Shown: positions 10,641 through 23,246, counted from the stretch's first letter. The stretch is DNA of 64,000 nt from Erodium maritimum (GCA_963921825.1 OY997589.1:22155482-22219481), one strand, 5' to 3'. The notes: a model not told the origin generated them from the letters alone. A program made the numbers and translations.

Positions 10641-11423
10641 GTAAAACACGAATCGCCCCTTGTCGATTCTGACCTTTCAGCCGTCCTTGTCATTATCACT
10701 TATCACTGATATCCTGATTGAGATATGGCATAGAGCCGTCATCCTTCTTATCCTCAATCACTGTTCCTTGATATGTGAGATGACTGACCCTTATGATATT
10801 CCATATCATGCGCATGGCCATGCTTTTCCCGTCAGTCACTCTCGATCAAGCGGCCGTGAACCAGATATCTTTCCCATACCGCAGTATGATGGATACATCC
10901 CTTAGCCGCCTATCATGTCACTCATGCAGTCATTCCCCAAGCCAATCCTGGCCGTTATGGAAGCCCAGTCACGGTGCAACGTTGGGCTTTCAGGTCAAAC
11001 TTGGTTGTTTACTGCATAGCAATCATATAGACTCCTCGGTCTAAGGATACCTGACAAGCAACGACTCTGAACATGTTCATGACTTAATCTATGGAACATA
11101 TTCAGGTCGGGTCGTCCAACATCATGTCCCACACATGATGTTTATGATCAGACTCCGGAAACCTTTCCTATGGCCAATAGAACGTAAGCCATCAAGAGTC
11201 ATCTTTCATACTAGTCGCTTCTAACGAAGACTATTGACTAGGGACACGTCGAGTGTGATCCATCCTGATCTATGGTTCTATTCGCATCGTGGGCATAGAT
11301 CGGAAACACATACGACATATTACTCCAACACTTAAGTAATATCAAAAGCCGCTTTGTTATATTGCTAACAATGATATTTACATTTGGACATTTACGATTG
11401 GACTACGGGCATAAATGCTAACA
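10641..11423 (-). repeat. Copia 3' LTR, truncated
   Basis: It matches about 17904-18685 of the 5' LTR with few differences and ends in GCTAACA at 11423. The outer part, equivalent to 17106-17903, is missing, and the break joins LTR1 sequence at about 10640. Confidence 0.88.
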
Positions 11424-11436
11424 ATCTCCCACTTGC
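11424..11436 (-). other. Copia polypurine tract
   Basis: The minus strand reads GCAAGTGGGAGAT next to the LTR start TGTTAGC, a standard copia polypurine tract. Confidence 0.85.
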
Positions 11437-11437
11437 C

Positions 11438-13411
11438 CTAGCTCCAATCTAAACTCCAATCTAATCCCATTGACCTTACATGTCTTTCGTGCTTGGGTAA
11501 CGAAAACGCCTTGGTCAACGGGTCGGCTATGTTATCATCCGTTGCAATATATGTGATCTTCACATCACCTCTGTTCAGAATCTCTCTGATTAGGTGATAT
11601 CGCCGCAGTACATGTTTGGATTTGTTATGCGATCTGGGCTCTTTAGCCTGAGTAATGACCCCCGTGTTGTCGCAAAATAGGTCCACCGGGCTGGATGGGT
11701 TTTTAATTACACCCAACCCTGCCATGAACTTCCTAATCCATACAGCCTCCTTGGCTGCCTCTGCAGCCGCTATGTACTCGGCCTCTGTCGTGGAATCAGC
11801 GACGGTATCTTGCTTCACGCTCTTCCAGCTGAAAGCTCCGCCATTCAGCGTGAACACATATCCTGACTGACTTCTAAAGTCATCTGGATCTGATTGGAAA
11901 CTAGCGTCAACATACCCTTTGACGACTAGTTCAGACTCATCTTTTCCCCCGTACACCAGGAACGCATCCTTAGTCCTTCTCAAATATTTGAGAATCGCTT
12001 TGACCGCTATCCAGTGTTCCTCGCCAGGGTTAGACTGATGTCTGCTGGTACAGCTCAAGGCAAACGAGACATCCGGTCTCGTGCATATCATGGCATACAT
12101 GATCGATCCTACCGCCGATGCGTAGGGGATCCGACTCATCCTTTTTAGCTCATCAGGTGTCTTAGGACACTGAGTCTTGCTGAGATGAACACCATGACGT
12201 GCATGCATGAGTCCTTTCTTGGAATCTAGCATTGAGAACCTACTCAATACTTTGTTCACATACGTGCTCTGACTTAATCCCAAGACCCTCTTGGTGCGAT
12301 CTCTATATATCTTAATTCCTAAGATATAAGCAGCCTCGCCTAAGTCCTTCATCGCGAAACACGTCTCTAACCAAGCTTTTGTCTCGTTTAAAGTGGCAAC
12401 GTCGTTTCTGATAAGTAATATGTCATCGACATACAGCACCAGAAAGGTAATCACACTCCCCCTTGCCTTCTTGTAAACGCAAGGCTCATCTTCGTTCTTG
12501 ACAAAACCGAATCCAATTACAGTTTCATCAAAACGAAGATTCCAACTCCGAGAAGCTTGTTTCAATCCATAAATGAATTTCAACAACTTACAAATCTTTC
12601 CCTTATTCTTGGGATCGACAAAACCTTCGGGTTGAGACATATAAACGTCCTCCGATAAACTTCCGTTTAAGAAAGCGGTTTTGACATTCATTTGCCATAT
12701 CTCGTAATCATGATACGCAGCTATGGCAAGAAGAATGCGGATAGATTTGACCATAGCCACTGGGGAAAAGGTTTCTTCATAGTCAATCCCTTGGATCTGC
12801 CTATAACCTTTTGCAACCAGTCGGGCTTTGTAGGTCTGAGGTTTTCCATCCATGTCCATCTTCACCTTGAAGATCCATTTGCATCCAATGGTCCTCACAC
12901 CATCGATGGGATCAACCAGTTCCCAGACTCGGTTATCTGACATGGATTGCAATTCCTCACTCATGGCTCCCAGCCATAACTCGGAGTCGGGCCCGTCCAC
13001 GGCTTCTTGAAACGTGGCTGGATCATCGTGATCCACCATAAGTTCACCGTCACCCCCAGACACAAAGAAACCATATCTCGGAGGTGGACGACTAACCCTT
13101 TCAGATCGCCTTGGACCCTCAGGAATCGTTGCAGAAACTGGTCTTTGCTCCACGACCACTTCAGGCTCCTCTACTGGGTTGTCGAGTGGTTCTGAGGCAT
13201 CTATACCATCTTGAACCTCTTCGAGATGTACAACCCTCCCACTGACGTCTTTGGAAATAAACTCCTTTTCCATAAAGACCCCACCCCTAGCGACGAACAC
13301 CTTGTTCTCGCTGGGTTTGTAGGATAAGTATCCCCTTGTTTCCTTGGGATACCCCACGAAGGTGCATTTCTCAGATCTTGGTTCGAGCTTACTGTGAACT
13401 AACCGCTTCAC
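11438..13411 (-). CDS. Copia pol, C-terminal part: reverse transcriptase and RNase H
   Basis: This is a 657-residue open frame continuing the polyprotein below an internal stop. It starts in the integrase C-terminal region. The RT domain begins near residue 155 (ELWLGAMSEE, then TIGCKWIFKVKMD and GIDYEETFSPV). The catalytic motif YVDDILL lies near residue 325-330, and the RNase H end carries ADSTTEAEYIAAAEAAKEA near 540. RT copies the element RNA into DNA, and RNase H removes the RNA strand inside the virus-like particle. The natural upstream part is 13427-15459. The only barrier between the two pol frames is one TGA, and this frame itself looks intact. Confidence 0.92.
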   Translation of the reverse strand: MKRLVHSKLEPRSEKCTFVGYPKETRGYLSYKPSENKVFVARGGVFMEKEFISKDVSGRVVHLEEVQDGIDASEPLDNPVEEPEVVVEQRPVSATIPEGPRRSERVSRPPPRYGFFVSGGDGELMVDHDDPATFQEAVDGPDSELWLGAMSEELQSMSDNRVWELVDPIDGVRTIGCKWIFKVKMDMDGKPQTYKARLVAKGYRQIQGIDYEETFSPVAMVKSIRILLAIAAYHDYEIWQMNVKTAFLNGSLSEDVYMSQPEGFVDPKNKGKICKLLKFIYGLKQASRSWNLRFDETVIGFGFVKNEDEPCVYKKARGSVITFLVLYVDDILLIRNDVATLNETKAWLETCFAMKDLGEAAYILGIKIYRDRTKRVLGLSQSTYVNKVLSRFSMLDSKKGLMHARHGVHLSKTQCPKTPDELKRMSRIPYASAVGSIMYAMICTRPDVSFALSCTSRHQSNPGEEHWIAVKAILKYLRRTKDAFLVYGGKDESELVVKGYVDASFQSDPDDFRSQSGYVFTLNGGAFSWKSVKQDTVADSTTEAEYIAAAEAAKEAVWIRKFMAGLGVIKNPSSPVDLFCDNTGVITQAKEPRSHNKSKHVLRRYHLIREILNRGDVKITYIATDDNIADPLTKAFSLPKHERHVRSMGLDWSLDWS

Positions 13412-13426
13412 ATAAGCCTCGCAACC

Positions 13427-14782
13427 TCAAATCTTTAGGAAGGACAATATGGGCTTCTTCCCGTGCCATTTCTCAAATGGTGTCCCTTCCACAGCCTTCG
13501 TAGGAGCCCGATTCAGAATGTATGCGGCCGTCTCCAGAGCAAAACCCCAGAAAGAGATAGGGAGATCAGTCCCACTGATCATGGACCGAACCATATCCAA
13601 TAAGGTCCGATTCCTCCGTTCGGACACACCATTCAATTGTGGTGTTCCGGGAGGAGTCCATTCCGAAAGGATCTCACTTTCTGTTAGATGATCTAAAAAC
13701 TCTGTAGTTAAGTATTCTCCTCCTCGATCCGATCGAAGAGCCTTAATACTCTTCCCGAGCTGGTTTTCTACTTCAGTCTTATACTCTTTGAATTTATCAA
13801 AAGCCTCAGACTTATGTCTCATCAAATAGACATAACCAAATCTACTGAAATCGTCAGTAAACGTGATGAAGTAGCTAAAACCACTCCTGGCAAGTGCACT
13901 CATTGGTCCACACACATCCGAGTGTATCAGCCCCAACAAGTCACCCGCCCTTTCACCCCGACCGATGAAAGGCGCTCTAGTCAGTTTGCCCATCAAACAT
14001 GATTCACATATATCAATCGAATGGAATTCGAATGGATTAAGAAGTCCGCACTTATGAAGTGTTGATACGCGTTTCTCATTAACGTGGCCCAAACGACAAT
14101 GCCATAACAGAGTCTGGTCTAAGCCCTCGGTCTTAGACCTCTTGGTATTTACATTAAATATAGAGCATGAGGAATTGTTATCCGTATCCAATACGTACAA
14201 TCCTCCAACCATTTTAGCACTAGCATAGAATATATCATTGCGTAAAATATTGAAAACTCCATTTCCAACATCAAAATTGTATCCTTCCTTGTCCAACAAA
14301 GAAATAGATACAAGATTCCTACTGAAAGTAGGTACGCAATATATATCTTTCAAGACAAAATCTAGCCCACTTGGCAAAAGAAGACTAATGGATCCTACAG
14401 CAGTCGCCACAACTTTGGTCTTGTTGCCCACTCTGAGGTCCACCTCGTCTTTCTTGAATCTCCTTCTACCTTCCAGCCACTGCACATTAGTGCAAATGTG
14501 AGATTCAGCCCCGGTATCCAATACCCATGAATCTTTGGAAGTAGCGAGATTAAGCTCTATAAAGTAAATACCCGACGAAGGCGCAGTCACACTGCCCTTC
14601 CTTTGATCATCCAGAAACTTTCTGCAATTTTTCCTCCAATGACCAGGCTGATGACAGTAGAAGCAGACATTCTCGACCTCCTTCCTCTTCCTTGAGGACT
14701 CACCGGTCCTAGGAGTGTTAGGACGGTTCAGAATTCTCATCTTTCCTGCCAATTGCATAGGGGCCTTGCCCTTGCCTCTCAC
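13427..14782 (-). pseudogene. Copia pol, N-terminal part: zinc knuckle, protease, integrase (premature stop)
   Basis: This 451-residue open frame holds a CCHC zinc knuckle (residues about 40-53, CFYCHQPGHWRKNC), an aspartic protease active site LDTGAESH (about 88-95), the integrase zinc-binding HCRLGH...C..C, and the DDE core (HSDVCGPM, SDRGGEY, GVSERRNRT). It ends at TGA (13427-13429) exactly where the family has Trp in FLKIWGCEAYV. That is a TGG-to-TGA change, a C-to-T on the plus strand, typical of methylated-cytosine decay. The frame opens without a convincing ATG (14782 would be GTG), so it is the continuation of gag after a one-base frameshift near 14779 and not a separate gene. Confidence 0.92.
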
Positions 14783-15459
14783 AGTTTCTTCTTGAAACTG
14801 TTTCCCTGTCTGACCATCAGAACATCCTTGGATCCCTGATCCCTTATGTTCTTTTCAGCAGTTACTAGCATGTTGTGTAACTCTGATATGGTCTTGTCCA
14901 TATCGTGCATGTGGTAGTTCATGATGAACCCACTATATGCACGAGGAAGGGAGCGCAAAACCACATTTGCTGCCATCTCGTTTTCAATCTTAAAACCCAG
15001 TCTATTAAGATGATCGAGATGCCCCTTCATTTTCAAGACATGAGGACCCACGGAGCTCCCTGCTGACATTTTGCACGAGAGTAGTTCATTGAGGACATTG
15101 TACCTTTCGATACGTGCCCTCTCCTTGAACATATCCCTGATGACCCCCATCAAAGCATGAGGATCCTCAGAGTACTCCATGAACTGCTCCTGGAGATTAG
15201 GCTCCATGCAGCCCAGCATAATACACGCTACATCAATGGCATCGCTTAGGTGCTTTTGGTATGCATCCTTAACGACCCTTGTAGCGTTATTAGCTGGCTC
15301 CTCAGGGAAAACCTGGTCAAGGACATATTCCTTGCGTTCGAATTTGAGGACTATCCTCAAGTTTCTGTTCCAGTCCAGGTAGTTTGTACCATTAAGCTTG
15401 ACCCTGTCAAGAATGGGTTTCAGAGACAAACTACCCGTGTTCGCTGATGTGTTAGCCAT
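14779..15459 (-). CDS. Copia gag (capsid), 226 aa
   Basis: The frame starts at an ATG (MANTSANTGSLSLKPILDR). It has the UBN2-type gag fold words of plant copia elements: KLNGTNYLDWNRNLRIVLK, ARIERYNVLNELLSCKM, and LKMKGHLDHLNRLGFKIE. It would form the particle shell that packages the element RNA. It ends at TGA (14779-14781), overlapping the next frame by a few bases at SFKKKL. Plant copia elements usually make gag-pol as one polyprotein, so the overlap is most simply a one-base indel; a programmed frameshift is less likely. Confidence 0.9.
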   Translation of the reverse strand: MANTSANTGSLSLKPILDRVKLNGTNYLDWNRNLRIVLKFERKEYVLDQVFPEEPANNATRVVKDAYQKHLSDAIDVACIMLGCMEPNLQEQFMEYSEDPHALMGVIRDMFKERARIERYNVLNELLSCKMSAGSSVGPHVLKMKGHLDHLNRLGFKIENEMAANVVLRSLPRAYSGFIMNYHMHDMDKTISELHNMLVTAEKNIRDQGSKDVLMVRQGNSFKKKL

Positions 15460-17092
15460 TTTGATCTACACGACAAAGTGAATTTAATCAGTAAACTGAA
15501 TAAATCATGAAGATCGAGTTCAAACACCAACAGTCGATTCTAAACCTATAGAATCTTGAACCAAGAACCTTGATTCACTCGATTGAGCTGAACGAAGGCT
15601 CACCACTCAATCGAGCTATGTAGGCCGGACTCCATCCGATCACATCCAATGTGACTCTTGGCTAGGGTATGTACTTTAAGTACACGGCTTACCCTATCCG
15701 ATACCCTAGCTCAGCCCTAGCTGAGAATCGTAGTCGGGTCCACCAATTTTCAACTATGGCCTGTCACTATGCAGGTGCTCCGCGGAGGCGCACGACACCC
15801 ACATATGCAGACCAAACTTGCTACAACGCCTTCCCATGGATGCTCCGCGAAGGCGCACGACAGCCATAAGTCGATGAAGTAGGAAGTTGTCGATAAATTG
15901 GGAGGTATCTGACATGAACCGTTTTTACTTGTCTTGTCGTGTTTGAACTTTTGGCACATCATTGATGCGATGAGAACGTCAACTACATTCCAAATGTAAT
16001 GACTTCTCCAATTACATCCAATGTAATTCTTCCTTCGAACCCGTCTACTACATTCAATGCAAAGACGGTTCAAGGGCTCCTATCCAGCGATCTAAAACCA
16101 ATTTTATCTTTGCATGTGAGGTGATTTGCTTGAAAGTTTAAATCTAAGCATGCATTCTAACCATACAATCATGCATAATTTAAACCAAGCATCAAGCATA
16201 AATACATGCACGTTATAGCCTCTTAAACTAATCCCAACCCGGTCTTGAGCAATCTTGACTTCAAGCCGACGACGTGAGCCTCCCACTTGCCTCTTGATGT
16301 CCATCTACTCCAAGCCGTTTCCTGCGGTCTCCCACTCGCCTCTTGAGCTTCTTCGTCTCCAAGCAGGCGAAAACAGTTACAATAAAATACACGACTCGCA
16401 GGTCGGGAAATAATAATTATTACAAACAAGTGGTACGACGACCACACCTTTAAAAGAATAATTACACGCTAACATTATCGGCATGCAGTCCGAGAAAAGC
16501 GATAAAACTACCCGGGGCTTAGTAACGTGCACCATGCAAAACATCACATCATACAGCGTGTTATCAAACAGCGTGTTATCAAACAGCGAGATATGACTAA
16601 TTTTAATTAGTTTCCAAGTTTCGAAAATTATTACACGGTTTATCGAAACCGGTTTCAAAAATGTATTTTCCAAACGTTTAATTTTGTGGTTCATCATGAC
16701 GGTTCCTAACTCGTCGCAACTCCCCAAATGGTTTAACCCCGGCGTTCTGACTATCCAATAGTCACGACTCGGCCTAGCTCCGTCCAACAGAGCCCCATCC
16801 GGTCACGTGATCGGCTCCCCGAGAGTCCCGGTCTCGTGACCCCAAAATTAAACATTGTTCAGAAAAATCAGATTTGATTTCATTTTGAAAATCACCAATT
16901 TCATGCATAAAACCCACATGCAAGAAATTAAATCATGTTATTAATCAAGCATGCACCCATATATGCACAAACATGAAATTAAGAAGCTAACAAGCAATTT
17001 TAAGCACTTTAAATAAAAAACCAGCAAGCACTCCAAATTTTCCAGCACCAAATCTGAAAAATTCAGCTCTTGTTTTTCCCGTTGGTAGCCAA
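15460..17092 (-). other. Copia untranslated leader
   Basis: This 1.6-kb stretch between the primer-binding site and the gag ATG has no open frame with recognisable content. It contains two direct copies of a short unit reading ATGCTCCGCGAAGGCGCACG or close to it, at about 15775-15795 and 15839-15860, and a duplicated GCGTGTTATCAAACAGCG at about 16556-16585. It would carry the packaging and dimerisation signals if these exist, but I cannot point to them. Confidence 0.7.
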
Positions 17093-17104
17093 GCTCTGAT
17101 ACCA
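17093..17104 (-). other. Copia primer-binding site, tRNA-Met type
   Basis: The minus strand reads TGGTATCAGAGC, one base from the 5' LTR end (CCAACA). It fixes the element as minus-strand and 17106 as the LTR boundary. Confidence 0.92.
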
Positions 17105-17105
17105 C

Positions 17106-18685
17106 TGTTGGAATTTGATGTCGTGTACAAGATAAACAAGAATAGCAGCGGAAATTAACCACGAATCAAGTAAATTAACACTACCAAATATGAAGAACAA
17201 AGCTGAAAAATTCAGCAAGGTTTCAAGAACATCACCTTGTTGTTTTGGTGGAGATAATGGATGAATAACACCAACTATGGTTCGGCTTGAGTCCCTTGGA
17301 CGTCTACGTATCCGAGATGGAATCAAAGCCAACGTAGTTCTTGAGTTTGATGACTCAAGAACATGCACAAACAACTTTGAAGCTTGGAGGAGATTTTCGA
17401 CCAAGGTAGGACAAGAAGAAGAACTAGTTCTCTCTCTTTCTCTACACTTGCATGTTATATCTTCCAACCCCTCTTGCATGTGGAGTTAAGTGCATTTAGT
17501 CAAATCACTTAGTTTCCATCACTAGACAAGTGTCCAAGTCTAGATGCAAGGTGGAACTAATAAACTATCCAAGTTTATTAGTTTAGTGCAAATTGGGTCC
17601 CACCCAATTTTAGTCAACAAGACTAATTAGTCATCTAATGACTTGAGTCCTTGTTGGGCCTAACCAATATGGATCAGCCATGGGCCTCTCCAAGAGAGCC
17701 CATCCCGAACCCAATATGCTAGCCGGTCCACTTTGGCGCTCCACGCCATGTCTCCCTCCAACTCAAGTTTGTCATGTTCTTATTGAGCATCGTATTGTCG
17801 GTGTGACCCTTAGGTCTATGCATGTCAATAAGATCAACTTAAAATCCCATTTTACTTGATCTCATTAATGTGGCGACTGACGAGACTCAGTATCGCCCGA
17901 CCCTGCATAACGAATCGCCCCTTGTCGATTCTGACCTTTCAGTCGTCCTTGTCATTATCCCTTATCACTGATATCCTGATTGAGATAAGGCATAGAGCCG
18001 TCATCCTTCTTATCCTCAATCACTGTTCCTTGATATGTGAGATGACTGACCCTTATGATATTCCATATCATGCGCATGGCCATGCTTTTCCCGTCAGTCA
18101 CTCTCGATCAAGCGGCTGTGAACCAGATATCTTTCCCATACCGCAGTATGATGGATACATCCCTTAGCCGCCTATCATGTCACTCATGCAGTCATTCCCC
18201 AAGCCAATCTTGGCTGTTATGGAAGCCCAGTCACGGTGCAACGTTGGGCTTTCAGGTCAAACTTGGTTGTTTACTGCATAGCAATCATATAGACTCCTCG
18301 GTCTAAGGATACCTGACAAGCAACGACTCTGAACATGTTCATGACTTAATCTATGGAATATATTCAGGTCGGGTCGTCCAACATCATGTCCCACACATGA
18401 TGTTTATGATCAGACTCCGGAAACCTTTCCTATGGCCAATAGAACGTAAGCCATCAAGAGTCATCTTTCATACTAATCGCTTCTAGCGAAGACTATTGAC
18501 TAGGGACCCGTCGAGTGTGATCCATCCTGATCTATGGTTCTATTCGCATCGTGGGCATAGATCGGAAACACATACGACATATTACTCCAACACTTAAGTA
18601 ATATCAAAAGCCGCTTTGTTATATTGCCAACGATGATATTTACATTTGGACATTTACGATTGGGCTACGGGCATAAATGCTAACA
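17106..18685 (-). repeat. Copia 5' LTR
   Basis: This is a complete 1,580-bp LTR with minus-strand ends TGTTAGCATTTATGCCC and AATTCCAACA. It is related to the LTR at 802-2489, with similar blocks in the same order, but diverged enough to be another subfamily or an older copy. It abuts LTR1 repeat sequence at 18686. Confidence 0.92.
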
Positions 18686-20461
18686 CAACAACCCCACGGG
18701 CACTCATGGCCACCCAAGACACCTACAATAAAATAATACGGGTTCAACAACCCCACGGGCACTCAAGGCCACCCAAGACACAGACAGTAAAGTACGGGCT
18801 CTCATGGCCACCCAAGACACAAACAGTAAAGTACGGGCTCTCATGGCCACCCAAGACACAAACAGTAAAGTACGGGCTCTCATGTCCACCCAAGACACAA
18901 ACTAAACAATCAACCTCCGGGCATAAACAGATGCCTCCAGTAATTCTAATATCGATAAGTTCACTACTCCTACGATAATACTAAGTCTCACATGCATTTC
19001 TATTGTTCGATACGTTCCCGTATCATACGACACCACCCGGTGTATCTGCATTTCTAGTATTCGATAAACCTACTTAACCCACGACACCCCGGTGTCATAT
19101 GCATTTCTACTGTTAACATTCCCTAATCAGGGCCGAGATCCGGCAACTTTTCCCTACCTCGTATGCTTTCTCCAAAAGCTCACAAGCAAGCTCCGGCGTG
19201 ATCTCGATCACTCGCCTAATTTTCCCTTTCCTCTGTCGGTGGCACGATCTAATAAGAACACAATTTTAAACACCTTTAAGCTTGCAGACATAAACTGAAT
19301 TTTAATAAACTTGACGCCCAAAAGTAACCCCGACAATGTCGATCACTCCCAAACTTCCCAATTACTCGACATTGTCGATAATGGACTTAGAATAATTCAA
19401 GGGTTCCTATGCACTCGACGGTATCCAATTCCGACTTCCGAGTAATTTAATTCGCGTTTAAAGTTTCTAAACTAGTTAATTACAACTTTCACAATTTAAT
19501 TCCAAATTTTGATCCGGGTGTGGATTAATTACTTGAGAAACGTTCTAAACCACCCGAACACGAAAACCCGATACCCGAGCGTGTGGGCCCCACACGGCCA
19601 CAACGAAAAATGTTCCTTTTCGCCCCAAAACATTCATAACGAACCCTAATCCTTAACCCAACCTTAATCAACCAATTTAAACTCAACCCTAAAATTCAAA
19701 CATACCAAAACGAAAATCGGTTAGGTGCTCACCGTAGAGTACGTCGATGTGAGCTCGATTCTTTTATCGTTGAGATGATCCACCGGTTTGATCGACGGGA
19801 AAATCACCAAACTCCAAACACTCCCTTCTCTTTTCTCTCCTTCTCTCTTCCTTCTACCTACTTTCCCTCTCCAAAAACTCATTTTTTTTTTGTAAGTGGC
19901 TGAGACCTCCCATTTGCTCTTCCTTTTGTTTTGTTTTAAAAACAACAACTACCACTTATTTACAAAACTAACCTCATGTAGTCTTCTTTTGTTTTGTCCC
20001 AAAAACCTAAGACCACCACTTGTGTGACATGTGGCAAATGGGTCCCACACCTTTTTGGAAAAATATCTTCTAGATATTTTCCAATCAGATTCGCGAAATT
20101 CGGACGTTTCGGGCCCCGAACGGGCACTTTTTTCGAGAAATTACGAAACTTCACGGGCTACAAGGAAACAGCTCAACTAAGACCGCTGCGACGACGGATA
20201 AGCTTTTTGGATCCAAAACGGACCTCGAATGAACCAAAACGTCGCTCGGTTGACTTTTCCTACGAAAAGTCAACATTTCCCAAATTGGTCAGAAAGTTGC
20301 CCTGAGTCCCCCGGAACTCACTTTCGTCGATATCGGGGTCAACTTAAGTCCGATATGACCCTCGGGGTCAAATTTGGGTTCATTCAGGTGTATGTCCAAT
20401 TTTTTTAAATTTTCTCGTTTTTCGCCGATTTGACTGACGTTGACCGGGAGCGGTTCTTACA

Positions 20462-21600
20462 TAGTTGAATACCCGTTTTGGACCGATGCAACTATGAGCA
20501 CACATTCTTAGTTGAAAACCAGGTTAGGTCCAACACGAGTATTTAATTACAATTGAAGCAACAAAAATCATATGATCCTACATGAATCAGTGATTAGAAC
20601 CGAAGCAACACATATCATATGCTCCCACTTGAATAACCGATTTGGACTGATTTAACTATGAACACACACTCTTAGTTGAAAATCTGAATACGTACGACAC
20701 AAATTTTAGTTGAATACCTGTTTTGGACCGATGCAAATATGAGCACATGCTCTTGTTTGGAAACCAAATTAGGTCCAATGCGATTACTCGCTTAGAATCG
20801 AAGAAACAAATATCATATGATCGTATATGAATACCCGATTAGAACCGATGCAACACAGATCATATGCTCCTATTTGAATACCTGATTAGGACCGTTCTAA
20901 CTATGAGTACACACTCTTAGTTAAAAACATGAATAGGTCCGACACATCTTTTACCCATTTTGGACCGATGTAACTATCAATTAACGTTCTTAGTTGAAAA
21001 CCAGATTAGGTCCAACGCGAGTACTCGATTAGAATCGATGCAACAAAGATCATATGATACTACATGAATACCCGATTAGAACAGAAGCAACACATTTCAT
21101 ATGCTCCTACTTTAATACCTGATTTGGACCGATCTAACTATGAACACACGCTCTTAATTTGAAACTTGATTAACCTCGACGCAACTCTTAGTTGAATACC
21201 CGTTTTGGACCGATGCAACTATGAGCACACGCTCTTAGGTTAGGTCCAACGCGAGTATTCAATTACAATTGAAGCAACAAAGATCATATGATCCTACATG
21301 AATATCTGATTAGAACCGAAGCAACACAGATCTTATTCTCCTGCTTGAATAACCGATTTGGACCGATTTAACTATGAGCACACACTCTTAGTTGAAAACC
21401 TTAATTGGTCCGACGCAAATCTTAATTGAATACTCGTTTTGGACCGATGCTACTATGAGCACACGCTCCTAGTTAAAAACTTGAATAATGTTTGAAGACG
21501 ACTTGCGTAACCGACCACTACGACTTTAACCATCTAACTTTACCCACCTAATTGACGTACGGTCCGAGGTTTTGAAAAACAATTTCAAAATGAAATCTGT
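20462..21600 (-). repeat. LTR2-element leader with about 240-bp tandem repeats
   Basis: About four to five diverged units of roughly 235-245 bp are recognisable by GTTTTGGACCGATGCAACTA near 20479, 20720, 20955, 21200 and 21435. Each unit also holds shorter inner repeats (CTCTTAGTTGAA, GATCATATG). The sequence ends 110 bp from a primer-binding site, so the array lies in the 5' leader of a retrotransposon and is not a free satellite. The piece at 9628-9642 is the same array on the other side of the nested LTR1. The rest of this element's internal region is not present. Confidence 0.75.
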
Positions 21601-21611
21601 CTCTGATACCA
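21601..21611 (-). other. Primer-binding site of the LTR2 element
   Basis: The minus strand reads TGGTATCAGAG, three bases from the LTR end TGTCATGCCCC at 21615. It shows that the LTR2 sense strand runs TGTAAGAACC...GGGGCATGACA. Confidence 0.85.
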
Positions 21612-23246
21612 AATTGTCATGCCCCAAATCCTGTTTTGACCGGACTCGAGACGTGAACTAGGAATATTGAATAAATACTAGATAAAATAAATTTTAATAA
21701 AAAAACCTCCGAATAAAACATAATTCGATTTCAAAGTTAAGAGTCAAACGCTCGTTCCAACATAATAACATAAAATATAGTTTGATACAAAAAGTGCAGT
21801 ACATCTCTAAAGCATAAAATCTCCCGAAACCTCAAGGAGCTTCCGAGCCCTGCTACCACCTCTAGATCTACTCATCAAGGAAACCTGTAAACATAGTAAA
21901 CAAGAAGGGGTGTGAGTTTACGCTCAGTAGGAAAAAGTAGTAAAGTAAAAAGAATTCCCGCTTTTACAACAAAAGTTCCGATTAGTACGATTTTCCAAAA
22001 GACACTATAATCAGAGATTAACAAGAATTGCGAAGTTTAATAAAACAGTAACTCAAAGGAGATTAACGGGGAAACAGTATACTCACTAATAAAACCAATT
22101 AAGGAAACACTCAGGTATTGAAATACAAATGCTTTAACAACTTGACCTTGATCCACACGCAACCAACACCTCGTACCGAAATGCCCCTCGGTCACGATGG
22201 GACATGTATCATCGAGGCTCCCAGAAATATTCCCACAAGGAACACATATCGTCGGGGCTCCCGTAAATGTCTCTAAAGGAACACAGATCATCGGGGTGAA
22301 ACAAGATATCCTCTCGGAAACATTCCCGAAGGGACACATATCATTGGGGTGAAACAAGTCTCTCCGGAACACGTAGCATCGGAGTGAGACAAACAATATA
22401 AGTACTGGAATGCTCATCGGTCTTTTCGGAATTCACATCGGGGTAAATGTATACTGGAATGCTCATCGGTCTTCCCGGAATTCACATCGGGGTAAACATA
22501 TATCGGAATGCTCATCTGTCTTCCCGGAATTCACATCGGGGTACAAATACGTCACCTCGTGCCAAAACACAACCCGTCGGCCTAGGTACTAACCTACACT
22601 GGCATTCCCCTCGGTGTAGGTACCATACCGGAACACAACTCCTCTTGGAACACACACCAAGAAATAACACGCAACATAAAGTCATAGTTCAACCACAGCT
22701 TAGCAAACCCAACAATCTTACCCCAACACACCGCAAGGAACTCATATTATCAATCACGCTTACTGGCATGACATACCAACCACGTCCCATCGGTCTATCA
22801 CTCACCCGATCATACCATTAGGCACAATCAATTCACAATCAACATTCACTCATCAATTATGGCACGGATCAACCATTCACATACAATCATCATAATTCAT
22901 CTAGTTTATTATGACTTAGATAATAACCTAAGGACGAAACATGCATCGACATTTGAGACAATTGAACACAATCACAATCAATCATAAGGCTCGTCATGAC
23001 CATTCTACTAGCACGACAACTTCCCAAGAATTGAAAGCGATTAAACTAGTGAATCACATCCTATATGCATACTAAGACTCTTCTGGTTATTAAAATAATT
23101 GAAATCGATTATTCTAGTGAATCACATCCTATATGCAAACTAGGACCTTTCCGGTTATTATTATCCTAGGCATACTATTTAACATTACTTAATTTAAAGG
23201 TGGAGTTTACTCCTTTTCCATACCTTGAATTCTCCAACACTTAATC

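Larger units (their letters stand above)
10641..18685 (-). mobile_element. Ty1-copia retrotransposon, nearly complete
   Basis: This is an 8.0-kb minus-strand element. The 5' LTR is 17106-18685, the primer-binding site 17093-17104, the leader 15460-17092, gag-pol 15459 down to 11438, the polypurine tract 11424-11436 and the 3' LTR 10641-11423. The 3' LTR has lost about 800 bp of its outer end, so no target duplication is visible. The domain order gag, zinc knuckle, protease, integrase, RT, RNase H is typical of Ty1-copia. The sequence resembles the Tork/TAR part of plant copia elements, but I cannot place the lineage without a tree. Coding is broken by one frameshift and one stop. Confidence 0.93.
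9643..20461 (-). repeat. Solo LTR1 split by a copia element, TSD TAGTT
   Basis: The LTR occupies 9643-10640 and 18686-20461, about 2.77 kb in total, with plus-strand ends TGTCACGCCCC and GGTTCTTACA. TAGTT flanks it at 9638-9642 and 20462-20466, which shows that both halves are one insertion. The copia element entered its tandem-repeat zone (units of CAACCCCACGGGCACTCATGG type). The right half holds repeats at about 18690-18900, an inverted repeat CGACAATGTCG/CGACATTGTCG at about 19332-19380, and a 10-bp stem hairpin at about 20057-20082. No internal region remains. Confidence 0.92.

Noticed and set aside
22410..22821. 124-residue frame with repeated RNAHLSSRNSHRG words
   Set aside because: It is produced by the short repeats of LTR2 (GGAATTCACATCGGGG) and has no domain.
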